Positions 21,980 to 31,561 of a DNA stretch of 64,000 bases are shown here, piece after piece. Numbering within the stretch: the stretch's first letter is position 1; each line of letters opens with the position of its first letter. The position numbers were made by a program, and so were the translations under genes. The stretch covers positions 84,501 to 148,500 of the forward strand of contig OX335651.1 of the NCBI GenBank assembly GCA_946894095.1, read 5' to 3'. This DNA comes from Incurvaria masculella. Taxonomy: Eukaryota > Arthropoda > Insecta > Lepidoptera > Incurvariidae. The notes beneath the pieces were generated by a model that ran no database searches, was not told the DNA's origin, and worked only from the letters and a program-made list of their open reading frames with translations.

Positions 21980-22107
21980 CTAATGCATCGGTAGTGATAT
22001 TTGAAATGGGCTCTCGCTTACTGTACACAGTAATCAAGCAAATTTGATCTGTCTTGTACTTTTTTCTCTCCAGTTGACATTTATGGTGTCCTTTCTAGCC
22101 TTTCCCT

Positions 22108-23215
22108 ATTTCAAATTCAAATTCAAATTCAAATAGTTTATTCAGCCACTACACATGAAAATACATTGAACACTAATTAATCAAGTAAATAAAAAAAGTA
22201 ACACAAGTTATATATAATGTACTATTATCATTTTAGACTTCGAGGCTTATGTTGTGTTGCACTGAATGGGTATGCTCTCAGCTGGTAGGCAGCAAACGCT
22301 GCAAAGCTGGTTTTCAGCGTATCCTTTCCAATGTCCTTTAATACATGAGTAGCGGGTGTGTTTGTGTGTGTGTGAGAGTGTGTAGAAGAGTGACAATGAG
22401 GGAAGGTGTGCGTGCGAGTAAATTTGTCAGCCTCAATAGCCCAGTGGCGCGACACTTCGGCGATCGCTCTCCGAAGTTAAGCAACGCTGGGTCCGGTCTG
22501 GTCTTGGACGGGTGACCATTCGACTGTTGAGAGAGGCTGGCCGTGGTTCGGATTCCACGTTAAACTGTAGTTCCCCTTCCTTACTGACTAGATGGTAGGG
22601 TTAATCCCGCCCGGGTTGGTACCATCGCATTGGATGAACGATGGTCGAAGCGGCAATCAAAATTGTCCATGTTTTCAATCTAGTTCAATGTAGCCGTGCG
22701 ATATAAGGCAGGTCCTAGCATGGCTCCTAGTTCCCATGTGGTGTGTTGGGCTAATACCATGACAGAAGGTGTGGTATTAGCCACCTATGTCCAGTCACAT
22801 AAAATAAAATGAGGGAGGCAGTAGCGAGAAAATTAAATATATATTATAAAAAGTTAAAAGTTGTATGTTGGCATTTACTGTTTTTGTCTAGTCATAATAT
22901 GATCCCTAACTGATTTTTTAAAAAATGTTTTTGACTGGGTCTGGCGAGCTGGGGGAGGAAGATCATTCCAGCACTTGGTGGCCGAATACCTAAAACTTAA
23001 CTAGCTTATGCGACGGAATAATGAACCAGTTAAGTTTTTTACGCAGGTACTCTGGCGTCTCATGCTTGACCACATCAAGTGCAGATCCCTGTGCGATTTC
23101 ATGTTAGGCCCATAGGCTGCATCTGCATAATTGAAGTGACTCAGTACTAGCGCTTCTACGAGATGTACTCTCAACTTCTCCGAAAGATGTTTCCTTACCG
23201 CATAAATATTATACA
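22108..23215 (-). pseudogene. LINE fragment: thumb remnant and 3' UTR, split by SINE
   Basis: At 22985-23215 the minus strand reads HLSEKLRVHLVEALVLSHFN and YADAAYGP, a LINE thumb domain with internal deletions. The 3' UTR runs down to a tail of AATTC-type repeats at 22108-22135. The SINE at 22437-22805 interrupts the UTR. Clade not resolved (jockey/CR1-like). Confidence 0.6.
22437..22805 (+). mobile_element. SINE with 5S rRNA-like head
   Basis: After TAGCCCAGTGGCGCG the head at 22461-22517 reads like the internal-promoter half of 5S rRNA: CCGAAGTTAAGCAACG and TTGGACGGGTGACC are near-exact 5S phrases in the right order and spacing. The body and tail (GTGGTTCGGATTCCACGT, GGGTTGGTACCATCGCAT, GTGGTGTGTTGGGCTAATAC) match the tRNA-headed SINE at 8336. 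Not a functional 5S gene, because both ends of the 5S molecule are absent. Confidence 0.75.
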
Positions 23216-23304
23216 GACTTTTATACAGACAGACATAATTTTATACAGACAGAAACTGGCCTTCTCTCGGATATGTTCTCGGAAACGAAGAGCCTGATCC
23301 ATCC

Positions 23305-23463
23305 TGTTATATATTCACTTACAGCAGGGTATGACTGGATTAATGAGTTATTCATCAGGAGCAGCGGTACTGCCTGCTCAGGTTATCTTCTAACTGACTT
23401 GAAGGTAGTTGTCACTTCACTAAAGTTATTTAATATATTTCACAACTACCTACAGACATTACA
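23305..23463 (-). repeat. Gypsy-A 3' LTR, uninterrupted
   Basis: 159 bp, nearly identical to 35618-35903 once that copy's 127-bp insertion is removed; two substitutions were noticed by eye. Confidence 0.85.
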
Positions 23464-23611
23464 TGCCTTTCCCCCAGGTTCGTAAGTACACAATCACTTT
23501 CACTATGATGTACTAGAGTCTTCGACACTTTATTTTATATAACATTTTAACCGTTTTTTATTGTCTTTACTTATTTTACATATGTACATTCATTTGTTCT
23601 TACGTATTTAC

Positions 23612-24002
23612 TTAGTCTGACAGTTCTTCAAAATCCACATCCTCATCAGCACTAATACTGTTTTGGGAAAGCGTTCTCGCCATCTTCGTGCTCACAGTGG
23701 GCGGACTCTCACTTTCGCGAGGACGTTTGCTTGGGCCTGGGGCTTCAGCAGGTGCTAGGCTCGCAGACATCCCCGGACCAGTTATCCCGATAATGTCACC
23801 CCAGAACCTCTGTGGTGGTATTCTTATAGTGCCATAGCTGCTGTTCTGCTCGCTTGCCTGAGATACTTCTTGATTTATTTCATGCATATCAGGCTCAATG
23901 GCATCATCTCTCCCCCCAGAAGTAAAACCAAGCAACTGGTTGATATGCCTTGTCACAGTTCTGTCCTCGAATTTGACATCATACCGGCATATGCCAACTC
24001 TC
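23612..24002 (-). pseudogene. Gypsy-A pol C-terminal tail
   Basis: Encodes GICRYDVKFEDRTVTRHINQ followed by a low-complexity Ser/Pro/Glu-rich tail ending DEDVDFEELSD. It is the end of the polyprotein after integrase. The frame is continuous with 24553 onward when the TTAA MITE is removed. Tail function unknown. Confidence 0.7.
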
Positions 24003-24006
24003 TTAA

Positions 24007-24548
24007 GGTGGCCCAACCCGGCGGGCCCAACTCATTCGCGGGCACGGTACAAAACCGTGCTGTTGCGCTCTGGGACCTTCTCTGTTTCAAAGAATTAGAC
24101 AGGCTCCGTGATGAGGAAGATGCAACATGTCCACAAAAAAGACAATGTGCATAGTGTATGATTTGGTAAGATTTACGAAAATTTTAATTTCAAAACGACT
24201 TACAGCTAAAAGTAAACCACGACCGCTGTAGTAAAAAATCGAACAAAAACCAAATAGATTATAAATCTTGATTAAATAAGCTATGTCTGATGACTAATCT
24301 TTTTAATATGTTCGTACTTTATCATTGCGTAATCCACCTCCAAAGTTATTGTAAAAAACGCCCGAAAAATGTGAAATTTCAGACCTTATAACTTTGAAAC
24401 CAAACACAATTTTACAATGCCAATGGTCATTAGACATCTAGTTCGATCAAATAAAGCTATTTTGAGCAAAATTTTGGATCTCTGACAAGAAATATGGGCG
24501 TGATCTTCTTTCCCCTTTTGTATGTGGAGATGAGCGGGATGGGCCACC
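24007..24548 (+). mobile_element. TTAA-flanked MITE, copy 2, complete 542 bp
   Basis: GGTGGCCCAACCC...GGGATGGGCCACC between TTAA at 24003-24006 and 24549-24552. It lies in the Gypsy-A pol tail, and removing it with one TTAA restores that open frame exactly. TTAA duplication is the signature of piggyBac-type transposases. Non-coding, so it depends on an enzyme from elsewhere. Confidence 0.9.
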
Positions 24549-24552
24549 TTAA

Positions 24553-25345
24553 GTATTGTTCCTTTCAGCCAGCGAGGTCCTCTGGAATAGTTTCTAAACA
24601 TTATGGTTTCTCCCATGTTAAATTCTCTATGTTTCTTTTTCTGATTTTCTTCTAGTTCTTCTGTCTTTTCTTTGTGTTGACAGTGGATGTAATTGGTCGA
24701 ATTTCGTTCTGAATTTTCTATTGTTAAGCAACTCCGCAGGAGTCTTCCCAGTCGTTGTGCTCGGGGTGGATCGTAAACCGTACAATATTTTTGGTAGACG
24801 CGTATTAAATGGTATGTTCGATAGTTTCCGTAACTTTTGTTTTACAGTTTGAACTGTTCTCTCCGCTTGACCATTTGATGCAGGATGATACGGCGGTACC
24901 AAAATATGTTTTATGCTGTTTCTTTTCAAATAATTTTGTAGATCTTCCGATGTGAAAGCTCTCCCGTTGTCGCTAACCAATGTTTCCGGCAGTCCTTGAT
25001 TTGAGAATATCTCTATCAAAGTATTTATCACGGTCGCACTGCTCTGATCTGACACAATCTTTACTTCAGGCAATTTTGAATAGGCGTCTATCACGATTAA
25101 AAATATTTTTCCTTGGAATGGTCCGGCAAAATCAATATGCAGCCTGGACCATGGCTTGTCAGGAATTATCCACTTATGTGAGACCTTAGCTGGCATATTG
25201 CTCACTTCTTTGGATACCTGACATCTATCAATCATTTCCTCAATCTGTTTATCTATTTGTGGCCACCAAAAGTAACTTCTGGCAACAGCTTTGGGATACC
25301 ATGATACATGAAAACCACGATACCATCGTGGTTTTCATGTAGCTC
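24553..25345 (-). pseudogene. Gypsy-A integrase
   Basis: The catalytic core shows the acidic triad in HIDFAGPF, VSDNGRAF and NGQAERTVQ, followed by SLVxW-like MFRNYSRGPRWLKG residues of the C-terminal domain. Integrase joins the DNA copy to the host chromosome. The N-terminal zinc-binding region is damaged by a perfect 15-bp palindrome at 25311-25343. Other flanking frames are shifted. Confidence 0.8.
25311..25343. repeat. Perfect 15-bp palindrome in integrase coding DNA
   Basis: CATGAAAACCACGAT, three bases, then ATCGTGGTTTTCATG. It lies where the integrase His/Cys finger should be and looks like a local template-switch duplication. Confidence 0.85.
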
Positions 25346-25528
25346 TTTTAATACATGAGAATGTATTTTTTTTTGGTATAACTACTATATTTTCCCATAA
25401 AATACAATCATCAAATAACGATAACTCATCTTTACGTAGCCGATAGTCCCTGAATTCCTCACTAGTTTTCGTTGGCCACCCATTCCATAACCAATAACTT
25501 ACTTTTGACAGAATGTTATCTTTGTTCG

Positions 25529-26540
25529 TCAATTTTGCAATCTCTGAATCAGTAAAACATGTGTCTCTTCATCCCTCCCGGTTTCTGTATCTGGCGCAGG
25601 CCAGCGGCTCAATGCATCTGCATTGCCGAGACTTTCACCAGGCACATGCACTATTTTATAATCATGGGAATTTAACAGTAGTGACCATCGTAGCATTCTT
25701 GGAGATATCACGTTTGGTATTGCCTTCTTGGGGTCGAATATTCCCAGAAGCGGTTTATGGTCAGTCTTGATTGTAAATTTACGACCATAAATGTATTGAT
25801 GACATTTTTGAATTCCGAACATAATTGCCGCGGCTTCTTTATCGATCTGTCCATAATTTCGCTCGTGAGCGTTCATTGTTCTCGATGCAAACATTATTGG
25901 CCTACTTGAGCCATCGGGCATCTGGTGTTCCAAGACAATACCTAATCCATATTGAGACGCATCGCAACATAATAATAAGTGGTTTTTTTAGATCATAATG
26001 CACCAGGGTTTGGCCAGCAGTCAACATATTTTTTAGTAAACTGAATGCTTGTTGACAATTTGCGGTCCAGCGCCATTTCTCATCCTTCTCTAATAATTTG
26101 TAGAGTGGCTCGGATACTGTAGCTTTTTGAGGCAGAAATCTGTCATAAAAATTAAATAGACCCAAAAATGCCTGCAGTTCCTTGATATTCTTGGGTGCCG
26201 GTGTGTCCTTGATCACTTTTATTTTGCTGTTAAGAGGATGTAGTTCATTCGCATCAATCTGGTAACCGAGAAACTCTATGGATGCTGTGGCAAAACTACA
26301 TTTTTGCTTGTTGACTCTTAGTCCAGCCTCTTGTAATTTTTGTAAAACCTGTTCTAATCGGCTGTTGTGTTCTCGTTCCGTTTGACCTGTTACTACAATA
26401 TCATCCAGAAGTACTGCAATACCTGCAATTCTAGCAAACAATGTAGACTATAATCTTTGAAATATTCCTGGGCAAGCCTTCACGCCAAAAGGCAAACGTT
26501 TCACTTTAAATAAGCCTTTTGGAGTATTGAACGTTAATAT
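25529..26540 (-). pseudogene. Gypsy-A reverse transcriptase (C-terminal half) and RNase H
   Basis: Reverse transcriptase continues from the Gypsy-B junction at 26540: RLPFGVKACPG, then the catalytic LLDDIVVTG (usually YLDD), then connection residues and RNase H (YGLGIVLEHQ, IMFASRTMNAHERNYGQIDK, TDHKPLLGIF, GNADALSRWP). A TAG stop lies near 26450 between the motifs, and a one-base shift lies near 25960 at the start of RNase H. Confidence 0.8.
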
Positions 26541-27079
26541 TGTTACGCGGGTAGGGTGCGGATTAGAGTAGAAACACCAAAAGTTAACAAATGTTCTTTT
26601 ATTGAAAACAATTCACGAATGAAACACAAACAAAGACAATTTTGTGTCACTTCGATCACCAAATTCTAAATATCGCTGAACTGTATCACTGAGAGCTAGT
26701 TCACTCACTTTACTGCACTTTCGCTTAGCTAGTTCACTCACTTTACTGCACTTTCGCTTGTTGTCTCGCTCGCTTCACTATTCAAAATAGACTGGCGGCA
26801 GTGCTGGCTGAGGCGCCTTTTATATCGGTGGAGCTTCTTTCTAGAAAACTCCACCGAATTCTAGGCGCCCCCCACCTGGCGGGCCAGCCGAGAACAATCT
26901 CCATCGGGAATCGCCCGACCGTTCCAGAAATTGCTCTCAGCCAGATGCGCCAAACATTTTTGTTATATTGTACCAGCACCACCGAATCACTATCGCGATA
27001 GAAGTTGTAAGAAGCGCCATCTGTTGACGAAACGCATCGACGTTGCAGCCGAACTCCAACAGATGGCGCGCTCGTAACA
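26541..27079 (-). repeat. Gypsy-B 3' LTR (539 bp)
   Basis: Identical by eye to the 506-bp partner except for one 33-bp tandem duplication (unit starts AGCTAGTTCACTC, at about 26694-26759). Near one end GCGCCATCTGTTG and CAACAGATGGCGC form a 13-bp inverted repeat. Confidence 0.9.
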
Positions 27080-27090
27080 CTGCCCCCTCC

Positions 27091-30000
27091 TTAGTTATGC
27101 TCGTCTCGAGCATAATTGTCTCCGTGGTATCGGGCCAGACGATCTACGTGTACAATTTTAGCCTGACATCTATCATTCCGGCGGATACGATATGTCACGT
27201 CATTCATTTTAGTCACCACTGTATAAGGACCTTCCCATTTTGGCTGCAGTTTGGGACTCTTTCCTTTCTTACGTAAAGGATTATGAAGCCAAACTAAAGA
27301 TCCTTCTTCGAATACGTTGCCATGAGCCCGGCGGTCATAACGTGTCTTCATCCGTTCGCTTGTTCGTAGACCAACCTCTCGGACATGTTTATATACAGTG
27401 TCCATTTTCCCTCGAAGATCTGACACGTACTCTGTTACACTACGAGAGGCCTCCGGTGGACATCCCGTCAGAAGGTCAGCTGGTAGTCTAAGCTCGCGTC
27501 CAAAGTTGATGTAGGCTGGAGTTTCGTCTACGCTTTCATGCACAGCTGTTCGGTAAGACAATAGAAAGAGAGGTATATACTGGTCCCAATCCTTTTGATG
27601 TTCCTCCACCAATTTGGCCAAGTGTCTTTCCAATGTCTGATTAAATCGTTCCACCATTCCATCTGATTGTGGGTGGTATGGAGTTGTCCTGGTCTTATGG
27701 ATTTTCATTAATCGACATGTCTCCTGAAACACTCGGGATTCAAAATTTCTGCCTTGATCGGTGTGTATCTCGAGAGGTACTCCGAAGCGACAGAAAACTT
27801 CATGGACCAATTTTTGTGCAACCGTGGTTGCTTCCTGATTTGGTATTGCAAATACCTCAGGCCACTTAGTAAAATAATCCATCACAACCATAAAGTAACG
27901 GTTGCCGTCATTAGTTGGGGGAAAAGGGCCAGCCACGTCAATAGCGATTCTCTCCCACGGAGCTCCAACATTGTAGAGTTTTAAAGCTCCTTTGCTCCGT
28001 GTCTGAGGACCTTTGACAGCGCTACAGGACGTGCATTTGCGGCACCACTCTTCAACATCGTCGCGGCAATTAATCCAGTAGAATCGCTGGCGAATCTTCA
28101 GGAGCGTTTTCTTTATTCCCAAATGTCCACCTGAAGTTCCATCATGTAGGCAACGAAGAACTTCTTTTATCTTAGTTCTGGGGATGACTAATTGCAAAGA
28201 GGTATCCTTACCGTTAGGTGTTTCCCATTTTCTGTAAAGGATACCGTTATGAAGTAGCAAGCTCGACCACTGAGCCCAGTAACTCTTAGTCGCAGTGCTC
28301 ATTGCGGAAACATCTTTCCATTCCGGCTTTGCCTCTCCTGCTCGCTTCCAGCGAATAATGGGCATTAAATCTCCGTCCTCCTCCTGTGCTAGCTTCATGT
28401 TTTCATTGCTCCATTCTTCACTGATGTTATCCATTCGGATCGCCTTTAAACGGGCAGTTTCCTTTGTTTCTTCCCTGATGCAGTGTTTACACTCTTCTGG
28501 ACAGGGTCGACGAGACAAAGCGTCAGCATTTCCATGGGATTTACCACTTCTATGCTCTGTTTCAAAGTTATACTCTTGCAGCTGTTCCAGCCAGCGCGCA
28601 ACCTGCCCTTCTGGATTTTTAAACTGAAGCAGCCATTTTAACGCAGCGTGGTCAGTCCTTAAGCGGAATCTTCGGCCGAGAAGATACTTGCTAAAATGCT
28701 GCAAAGTCTTCACCACTGCCAGAAGCTCTCGCCTTGTCACACAATAATTCCTTTCAGGCTTTGAAAGGGATTTACTGAAATAACCTATAACGATCTCCTT
28801 GTCCCCATGACGTTGGGAGAGTACCCCGCCGATTCCGGTATTACTCGCGTCGGTGTCGACTATGTACTCTTTATCGGCTTCGGGATAACCCAAGATAGGA
28901 GCGTTACAGAGACGTTGCTTAAGTTCTTGGAATGAACTCGTGCAGTCCTCGTCCCAGGTAAACTGTCGCTTATCTTCAGTAAGTCGATGCAATGGCTTAG
29001 CAATCTCGGAGAAGTTTCGGACGAAACGACGGTAATAAGAGCACAGTCCTAAAAACGCACGAATTTCTGTCTTATCCTTCGGAACTGGCCACTCTTGTAC
29101 GGCTTCGATCTTCTTTGGGTCAGTTTGGATGCCATTTTCGGAGATAACGTGACCCAAATAGCTAACCTGACGCTTGAAGAAAGAACATTTATTGCCACTT
29201 AGTTTAAGGTTAGCTTGGCGGATTTTGCTCAAAACATTCTCCAAATTCTTAATGTGATCATCAAATGTCCGCCCTATTATGATGATGTCGTCCAGATACA
29301 CTAAACAAGCTTTCCCGATCAGCCCAAAAAGTACTCGTTCCATAAGCCTTTCGAAGGTCGCGGGAGCATTACAGAGTCCAAACGGCATCACTTTGAATTG
29401 CCACAGCCCATGCCCTGTCGTGAATGCTGTCTTCTCCTTATCTTTTTGGTCGATTTCCACCTGCCAGTAGCCGCTCTTCAGGTCCAGGGTTGTGAACCAC
29501 TTCATGCCACTTAATGTATCCAGCGTGTCATCAATCCTAGGAAGCGGATAGCTGTCCTTTTTCGTTACATCATTTAAGCGTCGATAGTCCACACAAAATC
29601 TGGTGCTGCCATCTTTCTTCTTCACCAGAACTACGGGTGAACACCACGGACTTGACGAAGTCTCTATAACATTATTTTTCTGCATATCAGCTATCATTTT
29701 CTGAACTTCTTCTTCCTTAGCTACGGGAACGCGTCGTGGCCTCTGTCGTATTGGAAGAGCATCTCCTGTATTAATGCGGTGCTTAACCATGCTAGTTCTA
29801 CCAATATCTCCTTCGTGCGAAGAGAAGATGTCTGAATATCGCGTAAGCAGACTTGCTGCCTTCTGCAACTCATCAACAGTCAGGTCCCGTCTGCTGTCTT
29901 CCAAAAGAGCGGCCACCTTAGATCTCCCTGTGGTCAACGCCTCTGAGGAAACTTCATCACATTTGCGTAGCCAGGATACTTCTTCTCTGCCACACTTGAG

Positions 30001-30402
30001 CACGCCATTTGCCAAATCTATTTTACAGTTGTTGGTTCTCATAAAGTCCAAACCGAGAATGCAATCATCTATGATATCTGCTAAAATGGCGGTATGACGA
30101 TAAGTCTTACTTCCAATTTTAATTGTCACTTCCATCTCTCCATGGACAGGTATGTGCTGGCCGGTAGCTGTCTGAAGCCTGCAAACATTGAAATATTGGC
30201 GACGATTCCATGTCACGTGGCCAAAGGTTTTCGACTTAACAACTGTACGGGACGCTCCGGTATCTAAGGTCAAGTTGCATTTTATCCCGTTCACTTGACC
30301 TTCAACGAGCAGGCTGTTCCCAGTAAATGCCTGTGAAATTGTGACTTTCGGGGCTTCTATTCTACCAGCCAGCACCCGCCCCCCGGTACTGGCTTTCACT
30401 CG
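27091..30402 (-). CDS. pol: Gypsy-B Pol polyprotein (by -1 frameshift from Gag)
   Basis: About 1103 residues. Domains in order, counting from the GTG codon at 30399: aspartic protease with LDTGAS (residues 45-50); reverse transcriptase with RFCVDYRRLND (about 267-277), TLDLKSGYWQVE and VYLDDIIIIG (367-376); RNase H (VDTDASNTGIGG, LLAVVKTLQHF, LRTDHAALKWL, GNADALSR); integrase with an HHCC finger (HDGTSGGHLGIKK, CRKCTSC) and the triad in AIDVAGPF, HTDQGRNFES and DGMVERFNQ; and a C-terminal LVWLHNP...KWEGPYTV module. There is no ATG at the start. The frame overlaps gag in -1 and is reached through GGGAAAC at 30402-30408. The stop lies 11 bases from the LTR, so the purine tract overlaps the end of the gene. 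Fully open. Confidence 0.9.
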   Translation of the reverse strand, partial: RVKASTGGRVLAGRIEAPKVTISQAFTGNSLLVEGQVNGIKCNLTLDTGASRTVVKSKTFGHVTWNRRQYFNVCRLQTATGQHIPVHGEMEVTIKIGSKTYRHTAILADIIDDCILGLDFMRTNNCKIDLANGVLKCGREEVSWLRKCDEVSSEALTTGRSKVAALLEDSRRDLTVDELQKAASLLTRYSDIFSSHEGDIGRTSMVKHRINTGDALPIRQRPRRVPVAKEEEVQKMIADMQKNNVIETSSSPWCSPVVLVKKKDGSTRFCVDYRRLNDVTKKDSYPLPRIDDTLDTLSGMKWFTTLDLKSGYWQVEIDQKDKEKTAFTTGHGLWQFKVMPFGLCNAPATFERLMERVLFGLIGKACLVYLDDIIIIGRTFDDHIKNLENVLSKIRQANLKLSGNKCSFFKRQVSYLGHVISENGIQTDPKKIEAVQEWPVPKDKTEIRAFLGLCSYYRRFVRNFSEIAKPLHRLTEDKRQFTWDEDCTSSFQELKQRLCNAPILGYPEADKEYIVDTDASNTGIGGVLSQRHGDKEIVIGYFSKSLSKPERNYCVTRRELLAVVKTLQHFSKYLLGRRFRLRTDHAALKWLLQFKNPEGQVARWLEQLQEYNFETEHRSGKSHGNADALSRRPCPEECKHCIREETKETARLKAIRMDNISEEWSNENMKLAQEEDGDLMPIIRWKRAGEAKPEWKDVSAMSTATKSYWAQWSSLLLHNGILYRKWETPNGKDTSLQLVIPRTKIKEVLRCLHDGTSGGHLGIKKTLLKIRQRFYWINCRDDVEEWCRKCTSCSAVKGPQTRSKGALKLYNVGAPWERIAIDVAGPFPPTNDGNRYFMVVMDYFTKWPEVFAIPNQEATTVAQKLVHEVFCRFGVPLEIHTDQGRNFESRVFQETCRLMKIHKTRTTPYHPQSDGMVERFNQTLERHLAKLVEEHQKDWDQYIPLFLLSYRTAVHESVDETPAYINFGRELRLPADLLTGCPPEASRSVTEYVSDLRGKMDTVYKHVREVGLRTSERMKTRYDRRAHGNVFEEGSLVWLHNPLRKKGKSPKLQPKWEGPYTVVTKMNDVTYRIRRNDRCQAKIVHVDRLARYHGDNYARDEHN

Positions 30403-30408
30403 TTTCCC
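30350..30408 (-). promoter_or_regulatory. -1 ribosomal frameshift signal: slippery site and pseudoknot
   Basis: On the minus strand GGGAAAC (30408-30402) is in the correct phase (G GGA AAC) six codon positions before the gag stop is passed. After an 8-base spacer comes a 9-bp stem, GCCAGTACC (30393-30385) with GGTGCTGGC (30376-30368, one G-U). Its loop contains GGGGC (30382-30378), complementary to GCCCC at 30354-30350, giving a 5-bp second stem and a 13-base third loop. This is the classic H-type frameshift pseudoknot geometry. Slippage puts ribosomes into pol. Confidence 0.8.
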
Positions 30409-31535
30409 TGCTGCGCATCCTTGACCGCAGCATCAGAGATTATTTTTTTGGTCTTGGGGCAGTTGGTTCGAAGGTGCCCCAGCTCATTGCATCCGTAGCA
30501 GCGTGGAGTAAATTTACGTCTACCAGGTGTTCTGGTTTCCGAAGTTAACACTTCTCTTACCCGATGCGCTCGAGGATCTGATCGGACTGCTTCAACCTCC
30601 AATGCGTGGGCAAGAGCGTCCTTCACCGTTGTGTGGTGGCCTAGTCGTACAGCCGCTCGCACTTCGATGTCCTTGATGCCATCCACAAAAGCCTGCACCA
30701 AGTAATCGTCTAATGAAGTCTTCGGTGATGATTGGTGGGCCTTTCGAACCAGTTTTTCAATTTCCAGGGCCCACTGCTGAAGTCCTTCACTTGATCGCTG
30801 CACTCGGTCACGAAGTTGAGCGCGGTAAACGTGCTCCAAGTGCTTGTCACCAAATCTTGATTCAAGTGCTTCAAGAAGCTCGTCATAAGTGACCTCGTCG
30901 CCAAGAGCTTCAAGTACATGGAGAGCCTTGTCTCGTAATCCCAAGGTCAGAGCAGTCTTGGCTTGGTCTTGACTCCATCCATTCGCTTTGATGACCGACT
31001 CAAACTGGCGTTTGTACGCCGCCCAAGATGTTGTGCCATCGAAAGGAGGAACCTTAAATCTTGTTCCCCCTGTTGCCGATGAAGTCATAGTCACTCCACA
31101 AGTCTTGATCTTTTGCACTTCTTCAGTTATCTTTGATTCAAGCCCGTTCAGCCGCTTTTCATGACGCTCAAGGGTTTGGTCTTGCTCTTCGATTCTTGTG
31201 CTGACCTCATCCAACTGCCTCTTTATTTTAGCGTTGGATTCCTTGACGGCCAGCATTAACTCTAGTTGCTGTTCTTCCTGACGGCGGGCCTGCTCTTCCT
31301 GACGGCGGGCCTGCTCCTGCGACTGTTCTTCCTGACGGACGGCTTGTTCGCGGAATTTTTCCTGCATGAAATGTATCAGCGCAGCCAAGTCCAATGCAGG
31401 ATTCGGCGTCATTGTTTGATGGCTTTCGAGTCCTTGCGTCCCTGAAGCAGCCCCATCCTCAGTCAGAGTTGGGTCGGCTGCTGTCTGGCTCCTGGTCCTC
31501 ATACCTTCCTTGTCTTCCCTTGGTGTGATCGGCAT
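30396..31535 (-). CDS. gag: Gypsy-B Gag
   Basis: 379 residues from ATG to TGA. The N-terminal third is a charged coiled coil with repeats of QEEQARRQ (from a 21-bp DNA repeat). The middle is a retrotransposon capsid-like region (VPPFDGTTSWAAYKRQFE, ALTLGLRDKALHVLEAL, LESRFGDKHLEHVYRAQLR). A CCHC nucleocapsid knuckle CYGCNELGHLRTNC lies near the C terminus. Gag would assemble the particle and package the RNA. It ends in the frameshift window shared with pol. No lesions. Confidence 0.88.
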   Translation of the reverse strand: MPITPREDKEGMRTRSQTAADPTLTEDGAASGTQGLESHQTMTPNPALDLAALIHFMQEKFREQAVRQEEQSQEQARRQEEQARRQEEQQLELMLAVKESNAKIKRQLDEVSTRIEEQDQTLERHEKRLNGLESKITEEVQKIKTCGVTMTSSATGGTRFKVPPFDGTTSWAAYKRQFESVIKANGWSQDQAKTALTLGLRDKALHVLEALGDEVTYDELLEALESRFGDKHLEHVYRAQLRDRVQRSSEGLQQWALEIEKLVRKAHQSSPKTSLDDYLVQAFVDGIKDIEVRAAVRLGHHTTVKDALAHALEVEAVRSDPRAHRVREVLTSETRTPGRRKFTPRCYGCNELGHLRTNCPKTKKIISDAAVKDAQQGNE

Positions 31536-31561
31536 CTCTAATCCCCGCTTCTGACACCAAT

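Noticed and set aside
22461..22517. Possible 5S rRNA gene
   Set aside because: Only the internal-promoter half is 5S-like; both 5S ends are missing and SINE body follows.
27240..30097. Plus-strand frames of 60-110 codons
   Set aside because: Antisense shadows of the Gypsy-B pol gene.
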